Assembly: GCA_028281265.1 (NCBI GenBank)
Contig: JANQKE010000113.1
Coordinates: 1 to 33,903 of the forward strand
Length of the DNA: 33,903 bases
Source of the DNA: Alphaproteobacteria bacterium
GTDB lineage: Bacteria > Pseudomonadota > Alphaproteobacteria > DSM-16000 > Inquilinaceae
Direction of reading: 5' to 3'
Both the position numbers and the translations under genes were made by a program. This document shows, in pieces, positions 24,319-32,582 of this stretch. The notes below the pieces were generated by a model. The model made no database searches. It was given only the letters and a program-made list of their open reading frames with translations, and was not told the origin of the DNA. Each line of letters starts with the position of its first letter. The first letter of the stretch is position 1.

Positions 24319-25005
24319 TTAGGTTGCGTTTTCGGTGCCCGTAACCTTCTTGGGATCGGTGGTGAGTCGGACATAGGTGCTCCGACCGGCCTGCGCGGCG
24401 TGACCGGTCGCGAGCGCTTCGGCCTTGTCGGGATCGCCGGTCTCGATCGCCGCGACGATGGCCGCGTGTTCCTGCCAAGCCAGCGTCCGGTAGTCGGGAT
24501 CGTTCAGCACGGCGCGCATCGACCGCAGCACATGGGGCCAGACGCCGTTGGCAACCTCCGCGATCGCCGGATTGCCGGAGGCCTCGTACAGGCCCCGATG
24601 AAAGGCGGCATCGGCCTCGACCAGATCGTCGAGGGTACCGCTATCGCTTGCCGTGGCGCCGCGTGCGAGCAGCGTGACCAAGGGGGCGACGGAAGCCCGG
24701 CGGGCCGCCGCGAGCCGGGCCGCGAGACCGTCGAGGGCCCCCCGCACCTGATAGAGGGCGAGCACCCGCTCGGGCTCGATCGGGGCGACCATCAACCCCT
24801 TGCGACCCCGATCGATCACCAGCCCCTGATGCTTCAGCAGAGCCAGCGCATGGCTGACCGGCTGGCGAGAGACGCCGAGCCGGGCTGCCAAATCCTCCTG
24901 CGCCAGGGGTGCGCAAGGCGACAGTTCACCGCTCAGAATGGCCTGTTTGAGGGCCTCGTGGGCCTCCTGCACCCGATCCGGCCGGGTTGCCAATACCGAT
25001 ACCAT
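24319..25005 (-). CDS. GntR-family transcriptional regulator, FadR/FCD subgroup
   Basis: A 228-residue regulator. Residues 8-70 are a winged helix (EALKQAILSGELSPCAPLAQEDLAARLGVSRQPVSHALALLKHQGLV read in pieces), and residues about 85-210 an all-helical FCD ligand domain with its metal-binding Asp/His set (EADAAFHRGLYEASGNP, QEHAAIVAAIETGD, ATGHAAQA). The ATG at 25005 is preferred over the one at 25011 because AGGGA lies six bases before it, versus immediately before the other. It is followed after 12 bases by the dioxygenase gene, its likely target. A perfect inverted repeat ends five bases before the first ATG. Confidence 0.88.
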   Translation of the reverse strand: MVSVLATRPDRVQEAHEALKQAILSGELSPCAPLAQEDLAARLGVSRQPVSHALALLKHQGLVIDRGRKGLMVAPIEPERVLALYQVRGALDGLAARLAAARRASVAPLVTLLARGATASDSGTLDDLVEADAAFHRGLYEASGNPAIAEVANGVWPHVLRSMRAVLNDPDYRTLAWQEHAAIVAAIETGDPDKAEALATGHAAQAGRSTYVRLTTDPKKVTGTENAT

Positions 25006-25015
25006 CTCCATTCCC

Positions 25016-25063
25016 TGCTCCGGTCGTCTGAATTCAGTATGCAGAATTCAGACGACCGGAGCA
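25016..25063. repeat. Perfect inverted repeat (20-bp arms, 8-base loop) at the GntR gene start
   Basis: Arm 25016-25035 pairs perfectly with arm 25044-25063 around AGTATGCA. The inner part of each arm carries GAATTC. It lies between the chemoreceptor stop and the GntR start, both on the - strand. As RNA it is a very stable hairpin just 5' of the ribosome binding site; as DNA it could be an autoregulatory operator. It also resembles short GAATTCAG palindromes dispersed in bacterial genomes. Confidence 0.9.
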
Positions 25064-25135
25064 ACCCACCTCTTCCTGGAAACGGGACTGGAGATGGTGG
25101 GGGGCTCTTCCGTCGGCAGGGGGGGTGGAGCGGCC

Positions 25136-27136
25136 TCAGGCCGCCCGCACCTTGCCGAGGAAGTCCGCCACGAAGCCGGACAATGAGTTGGACCGGTCCT
25201 GCAAGGTCGCCGATGCCCCGTCGACCTGCTTTGCTTCCTCCCGCGTGCTGGCGGCCCCGCGGGTCACGATGTCCACGCCGTCCCGGATGCTCTGACTGCT
25301 CTCGACGGCCCGTGCCGCGCTGGCGGCGATCTCGTCGGTCGCAGCCCGCTGCTGTTCGACGGCCGCAGCGACGTCGCCGGCGATGCCGCTGACGTTGCCG
25401 ATCCGCCGGCCGATACCGGCGAGAGCCTCGACCACCTCGTCGGTCTGGCCCTGGATGGCGCTGATCCGCTCGGCGATCCGGCTGGTCGCCTCGCCGGTCT
25501 GGTTGGCCAGCGCCTTCACTTCGGCGGCGACGACGGCGAAGCCCTTGCCGGCATCCCCGGCCCGCGCCGCTTCGATGGTCGCGTTGAGGGCGAGCAGGTT
25601 GGTCTGCTCGGCGATCGAGTTGATCAGATCGACCACTTCGCCGATCGCCCGGGCGTTGTCGGCCAGATGCGCGACCATGCTGTTGGAGGCCTCCGCTTCC
25701 CGCGTCGCATCGGCGGCCAGGTTGGAGGTCTCCTGCACCCGCTGGGTGACGCTGGCGATGGTCGCGGCCATCTCTTCGGATGCGGCGGCGAGAGCTTCGA
25801 TCATCTGCACCGATTGCGCAACCGAGCCGCTCATGGCGCCGGCCTCGACGTCGGTCGATTCGGCCGTCCGGGTCAGCGTGTCGGAACTCGCCCGCAACCC
25901 GTCGATGCCGTGCTTGACCTCGCTCAGCAGCGCCTTGATGCCGTCGTCGAAGCTCTGACACAGCGCTTCGATCCTCTCGGTCCGTTCCACCCGGGCGGCA
26001 TCGAGGCTGCGCTGCTCCTCGGCGAGGCGTTCGGCCTCCACCATGTTGTCCCGGAACACCATGACGGCCTGGGCCATGCGGCCGATCTCATCCTGCCGCT
26101 TGAACCGGTCGACATCGATCGCCTTGTCCCCGGCCGCCAGCCGCGACACCACCTCGGTCAGCGCCTTGAGCGGCGGGACGACCCGCAGCGACACCAGCAC
26201 CGCGATGGCGACGCCGGCGACCACCGTCACCCCGCCGACCGCGAGCAGCACCACCAGGGCGAACGTCGCCGCGGACGTCGATTGCGAGAGGATCTCGTCG
26301 GTCCGGTCGATGGCGGTCTGGCCCAACGTGCCGATCTGATCCGCCAGGGCTTCTCCGGTGACATCGATCGCGTCATGTGCCAGCGCGTTGCGCCGGGTCA
26401 CCGTCTCACCCAACTGGACGATCGACCCGCGCAGCGTCTGCATGTCGGTTGCGACGGCCTCGACCGTGGCGACCTGGCGGGCGACGTCGAGCGAACCGCC
26501 CAGCGTCTCCAGCCGGGCGATCGCCCCGTCCAGCATGTCCAGTGCCTCGGCAAGGATCGCCGGGTCGTTATTGACGAGATACTCCGTCACCCGCAGCCGC
26601 GTCTCGTAGAAGTTGAGGGTAACGGCGGAGACCACCGAGGGGGCCGATCGGCTGCTCAGCGCCCCGGGAAGGGCTAGCCGGCGGATGCTCTCCCCGATAT
26701 CCCCGGCCAGCGGCGCGACGTCCGAGGCGACCAGCGCATCGACGGTGGTGCTGGCGTCGACCACATCGGTCAGGCCGGCGGCATAGCTCGCCATTTCCAC
26801 GCTGAGGCGTTCCAGACCCGCCCGCTGGTCGGGATCGCTCGATGACCGAGCTGCCCGGTCGGCCGATGCGGAGAGGCCGGAGACGGCCGCGGTCAGGGCG
26901 TCCAGCGCCTCCGCCTCACCGGTCGCCATGTAGCGGTTGAACTCGCGCTGGGTCGCGGCGAGCCCGAGATCGCTCCTGACGACGGCCAGCATCGTGTCGA
27001 CGGACTGGCTGTATCCCCGGAACTGGGAGACGATCTGGCCGAGACTGGCCGCCCCGATGCCGGCGAGGAGGACGATCGACAGGCAAACGACGGCAAAGCC
27101 ACCGGTCACCGTGGTTCTGATCGAGATGGACTTCAT
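25136..27136 (-). CDS. Methyl-accepting chemotaxis protein
   Basis: A 666-residue inner-membrane chemoreceptor. Helix 1 is at about residues 9-31; a largely helical periplasmic sensor follows to about 290 (possibly a helical-bundle type, judging by its Ala/Ser/Leu-rich repeats). Helix 2 is at about 293-315, HAMP at about 316-370 ([21 protein letters not shown]), then a long coiled-coil signalling domain. The conserved hairpin tip is [20 protein letters not shown], directly followed by [12 protein letters not shown], which binds CheA and CheW. There is no C-terminal NWETF-type pentapeptide. It stands alone, diverging from the thiolase gene. The ligand is unknown. Confidence 0.95.
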   Translation of the reverse strand: MKSISIRTTVTGGFAVVCLSIVLLAGIGAASLGQIVSQFRGYSQSVDTMLAVVRSDLGLAATQREFNRYMATGEAEALDALTAAVSGLSASADRAARSSSDPDQRAGLERLSVEMASYAAGLTDVVDASTTVDALVASDVAPLAGDIGESIRRLALPGALSSRSAPSVVSAVTLNFYETRLRVTEYLVNNDPAILAEALDMLDGAIARLETLGGSLDVARQVATVEAVATDMQTLRGSIVQLGETVTRRNALAHDAIDVTGEALADQIGTLGQTAIDRTDEILSQSTSAATFALVVLLAVGGVTVVAGVAIAVLVSLRVVPPLKALTEVVSRLAAGDKAIDVDRFKRQDEIGRMAQAVMVFRDNMVEAERLAEEQRSLDAARVERTERIEALCQSFDDGIKALLSEVKHGIDGLRASSDTLTRTAESTDVEAGAMSGSVAQSVQMIEALAAASEEMAATIASVTQRVQETSNLAADATREAEASNSMVAHLADNARAIGEVVDLINSIAEQTNLLALNATIEAARAGDAGKGFAVVAAEVKALANQTGEATSRIAERISAIQGQTDEVVEALAGIGRRIGNVSGIAGDVAAAVEQQRAATDEIAASAARAVESSQSIRDGVDIVTRGAASTREEAKQVDGASATLQDRSNSLSGFVADFLGKVRAA

Positions 27137-27430
27137 TGTTCCTGGTCCGCTGATGCCCGAGAGGATTTTACGCAGTTCAGAGTGTTGGCTGAGCTGTGCA
27201 CAACCAAGTCCTCCGACGGTGGGGCCTCGTTCCTTAAGAAAACGTCAAAGTTGAGTGCGGTGATTTGGAATACGCTCGCAATCCGCTTGCCGAGTCGGGA
27301 TCGCCTGCCGCGGGGTACGTGCGTCACCCCTTGCCCGGCTTGCGTTCGGGATACCTGCTGCACCGTGACAGCCGATCGGCCACCGGGGCATAGTGCGGCC
27401 CATCAGATCCCTGGGAGGAGGACCCGACCC
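27137..27430. other. Divergent region between the chemoreceptor and thiolase genes
   Basis: These 294 bases must carry the promoters for both transcription units. I find no convincing sigma-70 or sigma-54 element and no strong palindrome. Its middle (about 27160-27290) is AT-richer than the surroundings. GGGAGGAGG at 27412-27420 is the thiolase ribosome binding site. Confidence 0.35.
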
Positions 27431-28597
27431 ATGACCGCCTGCATCGTCGGCTGGCACCACACCAAGTTCGGCAAGCTCGAAGACGAGGATATCGAGAGCC
27501 TGATCGTCCAGGCGGCCCGCGGCGCCGTCGCGGATGCCGGCATCGGCTTCGAGGATGTGGACGAGGCCTTCGTCGGCAACATGAACGGTGGTTACCACAA
27601 GCAGGACTTCACCGGTGCGCTGCTGATGCAGGCCGATGACGGCTTGCGGTTCAAGCGCGTGACCCGGGTCGAGAACGCCTGCGCCACGGGCTCGGCCGCT
27701 TTGCACCAGGGCATCCGGGCGATCGAGAACGGTGACGCCCGCTTCGCCCTGGTGTTGGGCGCGGAGAAGATGACCGCCACTCCGACCGCCCAGGTCGGCG
27801 ACATCCTGCTCAGCGCGTCCTACCGCAAGGAGGAGGACGAGGTCGAAGGCGGGTTTGCCGGGATCTTCGGTCAGATCGCGCAGCTCTACTTCCAGAAGCA
27901 CGGCGACCAGTCCGATGCGCTGGCGCGCATCGCCGCCAAGAACCACCATAACGGTATGGCCAACCCGCTGGCGCATATGCGCAAGGATTTCGGCTATGAA
28001 TTCTGCCGCGCGGTGTCGGAAAAGAACCCGTTCGTCGCCGGCCCGCTCAAGCGTACGGACTGCTCGCTGATCTCCGACGGGGCCGCGGCGGTGGTGCTGA
28101 CGGATGTCGAGACCGCCCTGGCGATGCACAAGGCGATCGTGTTCCGGGCCCGTGCCCAGGTGAACGACTTCCTGCCGATGTCCAAGCGCGACATCGTCGC
28201 GTTCGAAGGCTGCACCCAGGCCTGGCAGCAGGCGTTCGCCAAAGCGCGGATGAGCCTCGACGACCTCGACCTGGTCGAAACCCATGACTGCTTCACGATC
28301 GCCGAGTTGCTCCAGTACGAGGCGATGGGGCTGACCCCGGCCGGCCAGGGCGCGCGGGCGATTGCGGAAGGCTGGACGGGGAAGACCGGCAAGCTGCCGG
28401 TCAACGCTTCGGGCGGGCTCAAGTCCAAGGGCCATCCGATCGGCGCCACCGGCGTGTCGATGCATATCATGGCGAGCCTCCAGTTGATGGGGGAGGCCGG
28501 TGACATGCAGGTCGACGGTGCCGAGACCGCCGGTGTGTTCAATATGGGCGGGGCGGCCGTGGCCAACTATGCCAGCGTGCTGGAGCGGCTGCGGTGA
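27431..28597 (+). CDS. Thiolase-family acyltransferase (SCP2-thiolase type)
   Basis: A 388-residue cytoplasmic thiolase-fold enzyme for acyl-CoA/acetyl-CoA cleavage or condensation. The nucleophile is Cys84 in VENACATGSAAL. The later catalytic elements are HDCF (in VETHDCFTIAELL) and GGLKSKGHPIGATG; the C-terminus ends FNMGGAAVANYASVLE. The HDCF motif and GHP pattern with no second CxG Cys (GGAAV instead) match the SCP2-thiolase-like subgroup rather than classical AtoB. GGGAGGAGG stands before the ATG at 27431. Its TGA overlaps the GTG start of the acyl-CoA ligase gene (GTGA), so the two act as a coupled pair, probably in fatty or aromatic acid breakdown. Confidence 0.9.
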   Translation: MTACIVGWHHTKFGKLEDEDIESLIVQAARGAVADAGIGFEDVDEAFVGNMNGGYHKQDFTGALLMQADDGLRFKRVTRVENACATGSAALHQGIRAIENGDARFALVLGAEKMTATPTAQVGDILLSASYRKEEDEVEGGFAGIFGQIAQLYFQKHGDQSDALARIAAKNHHNGMANPLAHMRKDFGYEFCRAVSEKNPFVAGPLKRTDCSLISDGAAAVVLTDVETALAMHKAIVFRARAQVNDFLPMSKRDIVAFEGCTQAWQQAFAKARMSLDDLDLVETHDCFTIAELLQYEAMGLTPAGQGARAIAEGWTGKTGKLPVNASGGLKSKGHPIGATGVSMHIMASLQLMGEAGDMQVDGAETAGVFNMGGAAVANYASVLERLR

Positions 28598-30207
28598 CAG
28601 CCGACCGGATGGACGGGGCCGACGCCCCGCCGCTGCCCGTGAGCCGGCGGGTGATGGGGCTGGCCGGGCTGTTGCGGCAGACCGCCCGCCGCCTGCCCGA
28701 CCGGGTCGGCTTCGTCCATGGGGAGCGGGTCTGGACCTGGCGCGAGATCGATGGGCGAGTCGATGCGCTGGCCGCCGCCTTGGCCGCACACGGGATCGGC
28801 AAGCGCGACCGGGTGCTGGTGCAGTCTCCCAACGGCCTGCCGATGTTCCTGTCGATGTGGGCGGCGTTCCGGCTCGGGGCGGTGTGGGTCCCGACCAACC
28901 ATCGGCTGACGCCCGGGGAAGTCGCCGATCTGGCTGCCGCCAGCGGGGCCAAGGCGATGCTGTGCCATGCCGACGACCCCGCCCATGCCGCGGCGTGCCG
29001 TTCGGCCGTGCCGGACCTGGCGACGGTGATCTCGATCGGCCCGGCCGACTTCACGGATCTCGAGGTCGACCGTCTGATCGCCGCCCATGCCGGTGAGGCC
29101 GTGCCCGAGCCACGGTTCGACCACGACGACCCGTGCTGGTTCTTCTTCACCTCGGGCACCACCGGCAAACCGAAGGCCGCCGTGCTGACCCACGGGCAGA
29201 TGAGCTTCGTCGTCACCAACCATCTGGCCGATCTCGTCCCCGGCACCACGGAAGATGACGCCTCTCTGGTCGTCGCTCCGTTGTCCCATGGCGCCGGCGT
29301 CCACCAGTTGATGATGACCGCGCGGGGTGCGCCGGCGGTGCTGCCGGCGGGCCCGGGGTTCGATCCCGCGACCGCCTGGGCGATGGTCGAGCGCTGGCGG
29401 GTGACCAACCTGTTCACCGTGCCGACCATCCTGACCCGGCTGGTGCGGCATCCGGCGGTGCACGCTCATGACCACACGAGCCTGCGCCATGTGATCTATG
29501 CCGGCGCGCCGATGTATCGCGAAGACCAAAAACAGGCGTTGCGCATCCTCGGCCCGGTCCTGGTCCAGTATTTCGGTCTGGGCGAAGTGACCGGCGCCAT
29601 CACCGTCCTGCCATCGAGGCTGCACATCGAAGCCGATGACCCGGCCGCCCGGGTCGGCACCTGCGGCTATCCCCGGACCGGAATGGAGATCACGATCCAG
29701 GACGATGCCGGTCGCATCCTGCCGCCGGGGGAGATGGGGGAGATCTGCGTTGCCGGTCCGGCCGTGTTCGCCGGGTACTGGAACGATCCCGAGGCCACCG
29801 CCAAGGCGTTCCGCGACGGCTGGTTCCGCACCGGCGATCTGGGGCACCTCGATGCCGAGGGGTTTCTCTACATCACCGGACGAGCATCGGACATGTACAT
29901 CTCCGGCGGGTCGAACATCTACCCCCGCGAGATCGAGGAAGTGCTGCTGACCCATCCGGTGGTCACCGAAGCGGCCGTGGTCGGGGTGCCCGATCCGGAG
30001 TGGGGGGAGGTGGGGGTTGCCGTGCTGGTGGTGCGGGCCGGGTCACGGACCCCGTCGGTGGAGGACATCCTCGGATTTCTCGACGGCAAGATCGCGCGGT
30101 ACAAGCGGCCCAAGCGCATCGTGTTCCGCGACGCGCTGCCGAAATCCGGCTATGGCAAGGTAACCAAGCGCCTGATCAAGGAAGACCTCGTTTCAGCAGC
30201 CGGCTAG
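28594..30207 (+). CDS. AMP-forming acyl-CoA synthetase (fatty-acid-CoA ligase type)
   Basis: A 537-residue ligase activating a carboxylic acid to its CoA thioester. Motifs: P-loop FTSGTTGKPKAAVLTHG near residue 190, FGLGEVTG near 330, GWFRTGDLGHLDAEGFLYI near 410, GRASDMYISGGSNIYPREIE, and the C-terminal catalytic Lys in PKSGYGKVTKRLI. The pattern is that of medium/long-chain or aromatic acyl-CoA ligases; the substrate is not determined. The GTG start is within the thiolase stop (GTGA). Its TAG stop lies inside a CTAG that also begins a palindromic repeat. Confidence 0.92.
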   Translation: MTADRMDGADAPPLPVSRRVMGLAGLLRQTARRLPDRVGFVHGERVWTWREIDGRVDALAAALAAHGIGKRDRVLVQSPNGLPMFLSMWAAFRLGAVWVPTNHRLTPGEVADLAAASGAKAMLCHADDPAHAAACRSAVPDLATVISIGPADFTDLEVDRLIAAHAGEAVPEPRFDHDDPCWFFFTSGTTGKPKAAVLTHGQMSFVVTNHLADLVPGTTEDDASLVVAPLSHGAGVHQLMMTARGAPAVLPAGPGFDPATAWAMVERWRVTNLFTVPTILTRLVRHPAVHAHDHTSLRHVIYAGAPMYREDQKQALRILGPVLVQYFGLGEVTGAITVLPSRLHIEADDPAARVGTCGYPRTGMEITIQDDAGRILPPGEMGEICVAGPAVFAGYWNDPEATAKAFRDGWFRTGDLGHLDAEGFLYITGRASDMYISGGSNIYPREIEEVLLTHPVVTEAAVVGVPDPEWGEVGVAVLVVRAGSRTPSVEDILGFLDGKIARYKRPKRIVFRDALPKSGYGKVTKRLIKEDLVSAAG

Positions 30208-30260
30208 ATCAACCTGCGTTCAGATGGACTCATCTGAACGCAGATAAGTTGATCTATTTC
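30204..30260. repeat. Palindromic element A after the acyl-CoA ligase gene
   Basis: CTGCGTTCAGATG (30214-30226) pairs perfectly with CATCTGAACGCAG (30231-30243) over a 4-base loop. GATCAAC (30207-30213) pairs with GTTGATC (30248-30254) across a 4-base bulge. It begins with CTAG, whose TAG is the stop of the ligase gene. It is likely to act as a transcript-end hairpin and has the look of a dispersed palindromic repeat. Confidence 0.85.
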
Positions 30261-30264
30261 AAAG

Positions 30265-30308
30265 ATCTAGAGCATTCTGCGTCCGTTCGGACGCAGGATG
30301 CTCTAGAT
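30265..30308. repeat. Palindromic element B with CTAGAGC ends
   Basis: Arms 30265-30284 (ATCTAGAGCAT, one mismatch, CTGCGTCC) and 30289-30308 pair around the 4-base loop GTTC. Both ends are ATCTAGAGC/GCTCTAGAT, the same CTAGAGC terminus as the 182-bp element at 31348-31529. The inner CTGCGT is shared with element A, so A and B may be related halves of one dispersed repeat. Confidence 0.85.
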
Positions 30309-30387
30309 GGGCGCTTTCAACACGGTGTCTCGCAAGGCGACGGCCCGGGCACGCCGGTCTGACAGTTCGTCTCCAAAGAGGAGGCTG

Positions 30388-30448
30388 GGGAGAGCGCGGG
30401 CGAAAACGAGCACGGCGGGACCAAGCTGGGTTTCGCTCGCGCTCTCCC
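30388..30448. repeat. Inverted repeat with 18-bp arms
   Basis: The arm at 30388-30405 (GGGAGAGCGCGGGCGAAA) pairs with 30431-30448 with one mismatch over a 25-base loop. It lies between the ligase gene and the small membrane-protein gene, with no T run. It may be another fold-back element or a bidirectional transcription barrier between convergent genes. Confidence 0.8.
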
Positions 30449-30548
30449 GAACCTACCTGACGCTCCTGGGGGGCCGTCTTGTCCAGGCGTTCGAGACGTC
30501 AGCGGCCGCGAAGAAGGGCCGTTTGGCGCTATGGGGACGCGCTGTCGC

Positions 30549-31019
30549 CTACGCCCCCTCTTCCTCTTCCTCGTCGTCCAGTTCCTTGGTGATCAGCGCG
30601 CTCAACCCGGCCACGCCGGCAAGCGCGCCGAGCCCCAGGAACAGCGCGATGCCGAACCACGCCTCGGCCCCGCTGGTATAGCTGGCCATGATGCCACATG
30701 CCGCGCTGAACCCCCCGGCGAGCGTGGCCACCACCAGATTGTCGGTCCGGTTCCGGGCCGGAAAGGGGAGTGCCATTTCCGCAAGTCTCCTCATGTCCAA
30801 GCTGCCGGTGCCTGTCGTCCGGCCGGTGTCCGCCGGGATTTCACCCGCCTCCACGGCGTCATAATGCCGCTTGATGGCATAGAAGAGTATCACCAAACAG
30901 ACGATCGCGACCAGTAACCCGGCGCCATAGGCACCGGAGGCGCCGTCGGCCCTGGAGGCCACGAACAGCGCCAGGATACCGACGATCCCGGCCGTGATCC
31001 CAAGTAACCAGCTTGGCAT
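30549..31019 (-). CDS. Small multi-spanning membrane protein of unknown function
   Basis: A 156-residue inner-membrane protein with four likely helices: residues about 4-22 (LLGITAGIVGILALFVA), 32-50 (YGAGLLVAIVCLVILFYAI), 96-113 (LVVATLAGGFSAACGIMA) and 120-140 (AWFGIALFLGLGALAGVAGL). A soluble loop of about 45 residues joins the two pairs, and the C-terminus is very acidic (DDEEEEEGA). GGAGGG lies upstream of the ATG at 31019, and the reading beyond that start is rejected. I recognise no family. It diverges from the 50-residue gene at 31199. Confidence 0.75.
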   Translation of the reverse strand: MPSWLLGITAGIVGILALFVASRADGASGAYGAGLLVAIVCLVILFYAIKRHYDAVEAGEIPADTGRTTGTGSLDMRRLAEMALPFPARNRTDNLVVATLAGGFSAACGIMASYTSGAEAWFGIALFLGLGALAGVAGLSALITKELDDEEEEEGA

Positions 31020-31198
31020 TGAGCCCTCCCTTACGCTCGGACTTCCCCGTACGAGAACGGTGCCGGCACCCGTTGGGCCGCAGCGGGCAAGCCGGGCCGA
31101 GCCCGCTTGCGTCCCGGTACCATGGCTCGAAAGTGGGTCGGCTCGCCCTACTGTCCAGTCGATGCGCAACCGCGACACGGGCTGAGCGGAGGGCCGCC

Positions 31199-31351
31199 AT
31201 GGACGGGCAAACACTGATCCTGATCGAGCTGCTGCTCGTCTTCGGCCTGGTTTTCGGCTGGGGCCTGTGGGAGCTTCGCACGCTCAGACGCGAACGGGAG
31301 GCAGACGCGGCCAAACCGCCCAGCGACCCCGACACCGGGACGAAGTCCTAG
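31199..31351 (+). CDS. Small single-helix membrane protein
   Basis: A 50-residue protein with one membrane helix at about residues 6-24 (LILIELLLVFGLVFGWGLW), then a basic stretch (ELRTLRRERE) and a hydrophilic tail. This arrangement, ELLL-FGL-W-LR followed by RR, occurs in short unnamed alphaproteobacterial proteins as I recall them. CGGAGGG at 31187-31193 precedes the ATG. The positive-inside rule puts the tail in the cytoplasm. Its TAG stop lies within the CTAG at the left end of the 182-bp dispersed element, so the original C-terminus may have differed. Confidence 0.65.
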   Translation: MDGQTLILIELLLVFGLVFGWGLWELRTLRREREADAAKPPSDPDTGTKS

Positions 31352-31529
31352 AGCGTTTTCAGGGAGTACCGGATCGATCTGTTGGCGTGTGCCAGATCGA
31401 TCCGTGGAGGCGCGTAGCACGGCGCGATGTGGTGCCATCGGGCCAGCGGCGCAACGCAGCGGGCGGCCGGCACACGCCAACCCGAAGGGCCGGGCGGGAT
31501 GGGCCCGGTATTCCCTGAAAACGCTCTAG
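31348..31529. repeat. Dispersed CTAGAGCG-ended palindromic element, copy 2 (complete)
   Basis: A 182-base element bounded by CTAGAGCGTTTTCAGGGA and its inverse; the terminal inverted repeat is 22 of 23 bases (to TACC/GGTA). Inside is a second inverted pair, GGCGTGTGCC (31384-31393) and GGCACACGCC (31469-31478), so it folds as nested hairpins. Copy 1 lies inverted at 1-131. The CTAG at each end supplies the TAG stop of the flanking gene: the small protein on the left and azlD on the right. No coding sequence and no obvious target-site duplication beyond CTAG is seen. Confidence 0.92.
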
Positions 31530-31834
31530 CCGCCGGCCAGGGCCGTCCACGAGGCTGCGGCGATCATCGCCACCACCATGGCGGCCAAGGCGTTCTTGGC
31601 CGCCAGCATCACCAGCCCGGCCAGAATCACCGCGACCGCTTCCCGCAAGCCGCCCTGCGCGACCACGGTGACCACCAGGGCGGCGATGACCGATGACGCC
31701 ATCGCCTCCAAGAAACGCTCCACCGGGGCGGAGTTCGGGATATGGCGCATCACCGCCGCCCCGCCGAGCCGGGTAGCGAGCGTCACCGCGGCCATCAGGG
31801 CGATGGCCGCCACGGCAGTGAGATCGTCAGGCAC
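31526..31834 (-). CDS. azlD: AzlD, small subunit of branched-chain amino acid exporter
   Basis: A 102-residue membrane protein with three to four helices (VAAIALMAAVTLATRLGGAAVM, MASSVIAALVVTVVAQGG, VAVILAGLVMLAAKNALAAMVVAM read in pieces). AzlD pairs with AzlC to export branched-chain amino acids or analogues such as azaleucine. The GTG start at 31834 overlaps the azlC stop (GTG within CGTGCCTGA), so translation is coupled; a longer in-frame ATG inside azlC is rejected. The stop TAG is in the end of the dispersed element. Length is normal for AzlD (about 100-110). Confidence 0.9.
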   Translation of the reverse strand: MPDDLTAVAAIALMAAVTLATRLGGAAVMRHIPNSAPVERFLEAMASSVIAALVVTVVAQGGLREAVAVILAGLVMLAAKNALAAMVVAMIAAASWTALAGG

Positions 31835-32582
31835 GCCGGACAGCCCCCACCACGCCGCCGCACAGGGCGGCGATAATGATGTTCCAGCCGGTCGGCAGCA
31901 GCGGCAAGGTCGCCAAAGCGACCACGCTGGCAACCGCGACCGGCACCAGCGCCGCCCGAGTCTTCAGGTTGCCCACCACGATGGCACCGAAGAACGCCGC
32001 CATCACCACGTCGAGCCCGAAACGGTCGAGCGCCCCCAGGCCCGCACCGGCGAACGCGCCAACAGCCGTCCCGATCATCCAGTTGAGCCACATGATCAGC
32101 CCGCCGCCGAGCAGCAGGCCGGCATCCCGCTCCCCCGCCTTGAAGGCGGTCTGGCTGTCGGCGAAGTTCACGTCGCTCATCATCGCCAGCGAAGCCAGCC
32201 ACTTCCACCGCGGCAGCCGGTTGACCCAGGGCGACAACGCCGCTCCCAGGATGATGTGTCGGGCGTTGACGGCAAGCACGACCAGCACCATGGACACAAA
32301 GGGCAGCGGCGCCTGCCACAGCTCCAGCGCGGCGAACTGGGAGGCGCCGGCGAAGACCGTCGCGCTCATCACGATCGCTTGCCACGCCGCCATGCCGTGC
32401 TCGACCGCCGCCGCACCATAGGCGAGGCCGAACGGCAGCACAAAGGCACAGACCGGCAACAGCCGCTTCATCCCCCGACCGACGCCGGCGAGAGTCAGCA
32501 CGATCGGTGGAGGGCTGGTGGTGGCCGTGGCGGCAGTTCTAACCATTTCAGGAGTTAGATCATCGGTACGCGTGCCCGTCAA
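31827..32582 (-). CDS. azlC: AzlC, large subunit of branched-chain amino acid exporter
   Basis: A 251-residue inner-membrane protein with about six to eight helices. The family signature is clear: PFGLAYGAAAVEHGMAAWQAIVMSATVFAGASQFA (read in pieces), then VVLAVNARHIILGAALSPW and SLAMMSDVNFADS. With AzlD it forms an exporter for branched-chain amino acids. The first codon used here is TTG with no good ribosome binding site; the ATG at 32546 (residue 13) is the main alternative and would still leave the first helix intact. The pair reads - strand, towards the repeat element. Confidence 0.92.
   Translation of the reverse strand: MTGTRTDDLTPEMVRTAATATTSPPPIVLTLAGVGRGMKRLLPVCAFVLPFGLAYGAAAVEHGMAAWQAIVMSATVFAGASQFAALELWQAPLPFVSMVLVVLAVNARHIILGAALSPWVNRLPRWKWLASLAMMSDVNFADSQTAFKAGERDAGLLLGGGLIMWLNWMIGTAVGAFAGAGLGALDRFGLDVVMAAFFGAIVVGNLKTRAALVPVAVASVVALATLPLLPTGWNIIIAALCGGVVGAVRRA

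Larger units (their letters stand above)
30208..30548. other. Repeat-filled gap between convergent genes
   Basis: This 341-base gap separates the acyl-CoA ligase (+) from the small membrane-protein gene (-). About half is inverted-repeat DNA (elements A and B and the 18-bp-arm repeat). The rest, 30309-30387 and 30449-30548, shows nothing I recognise. No gene is supported. Confidence 0.6.
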
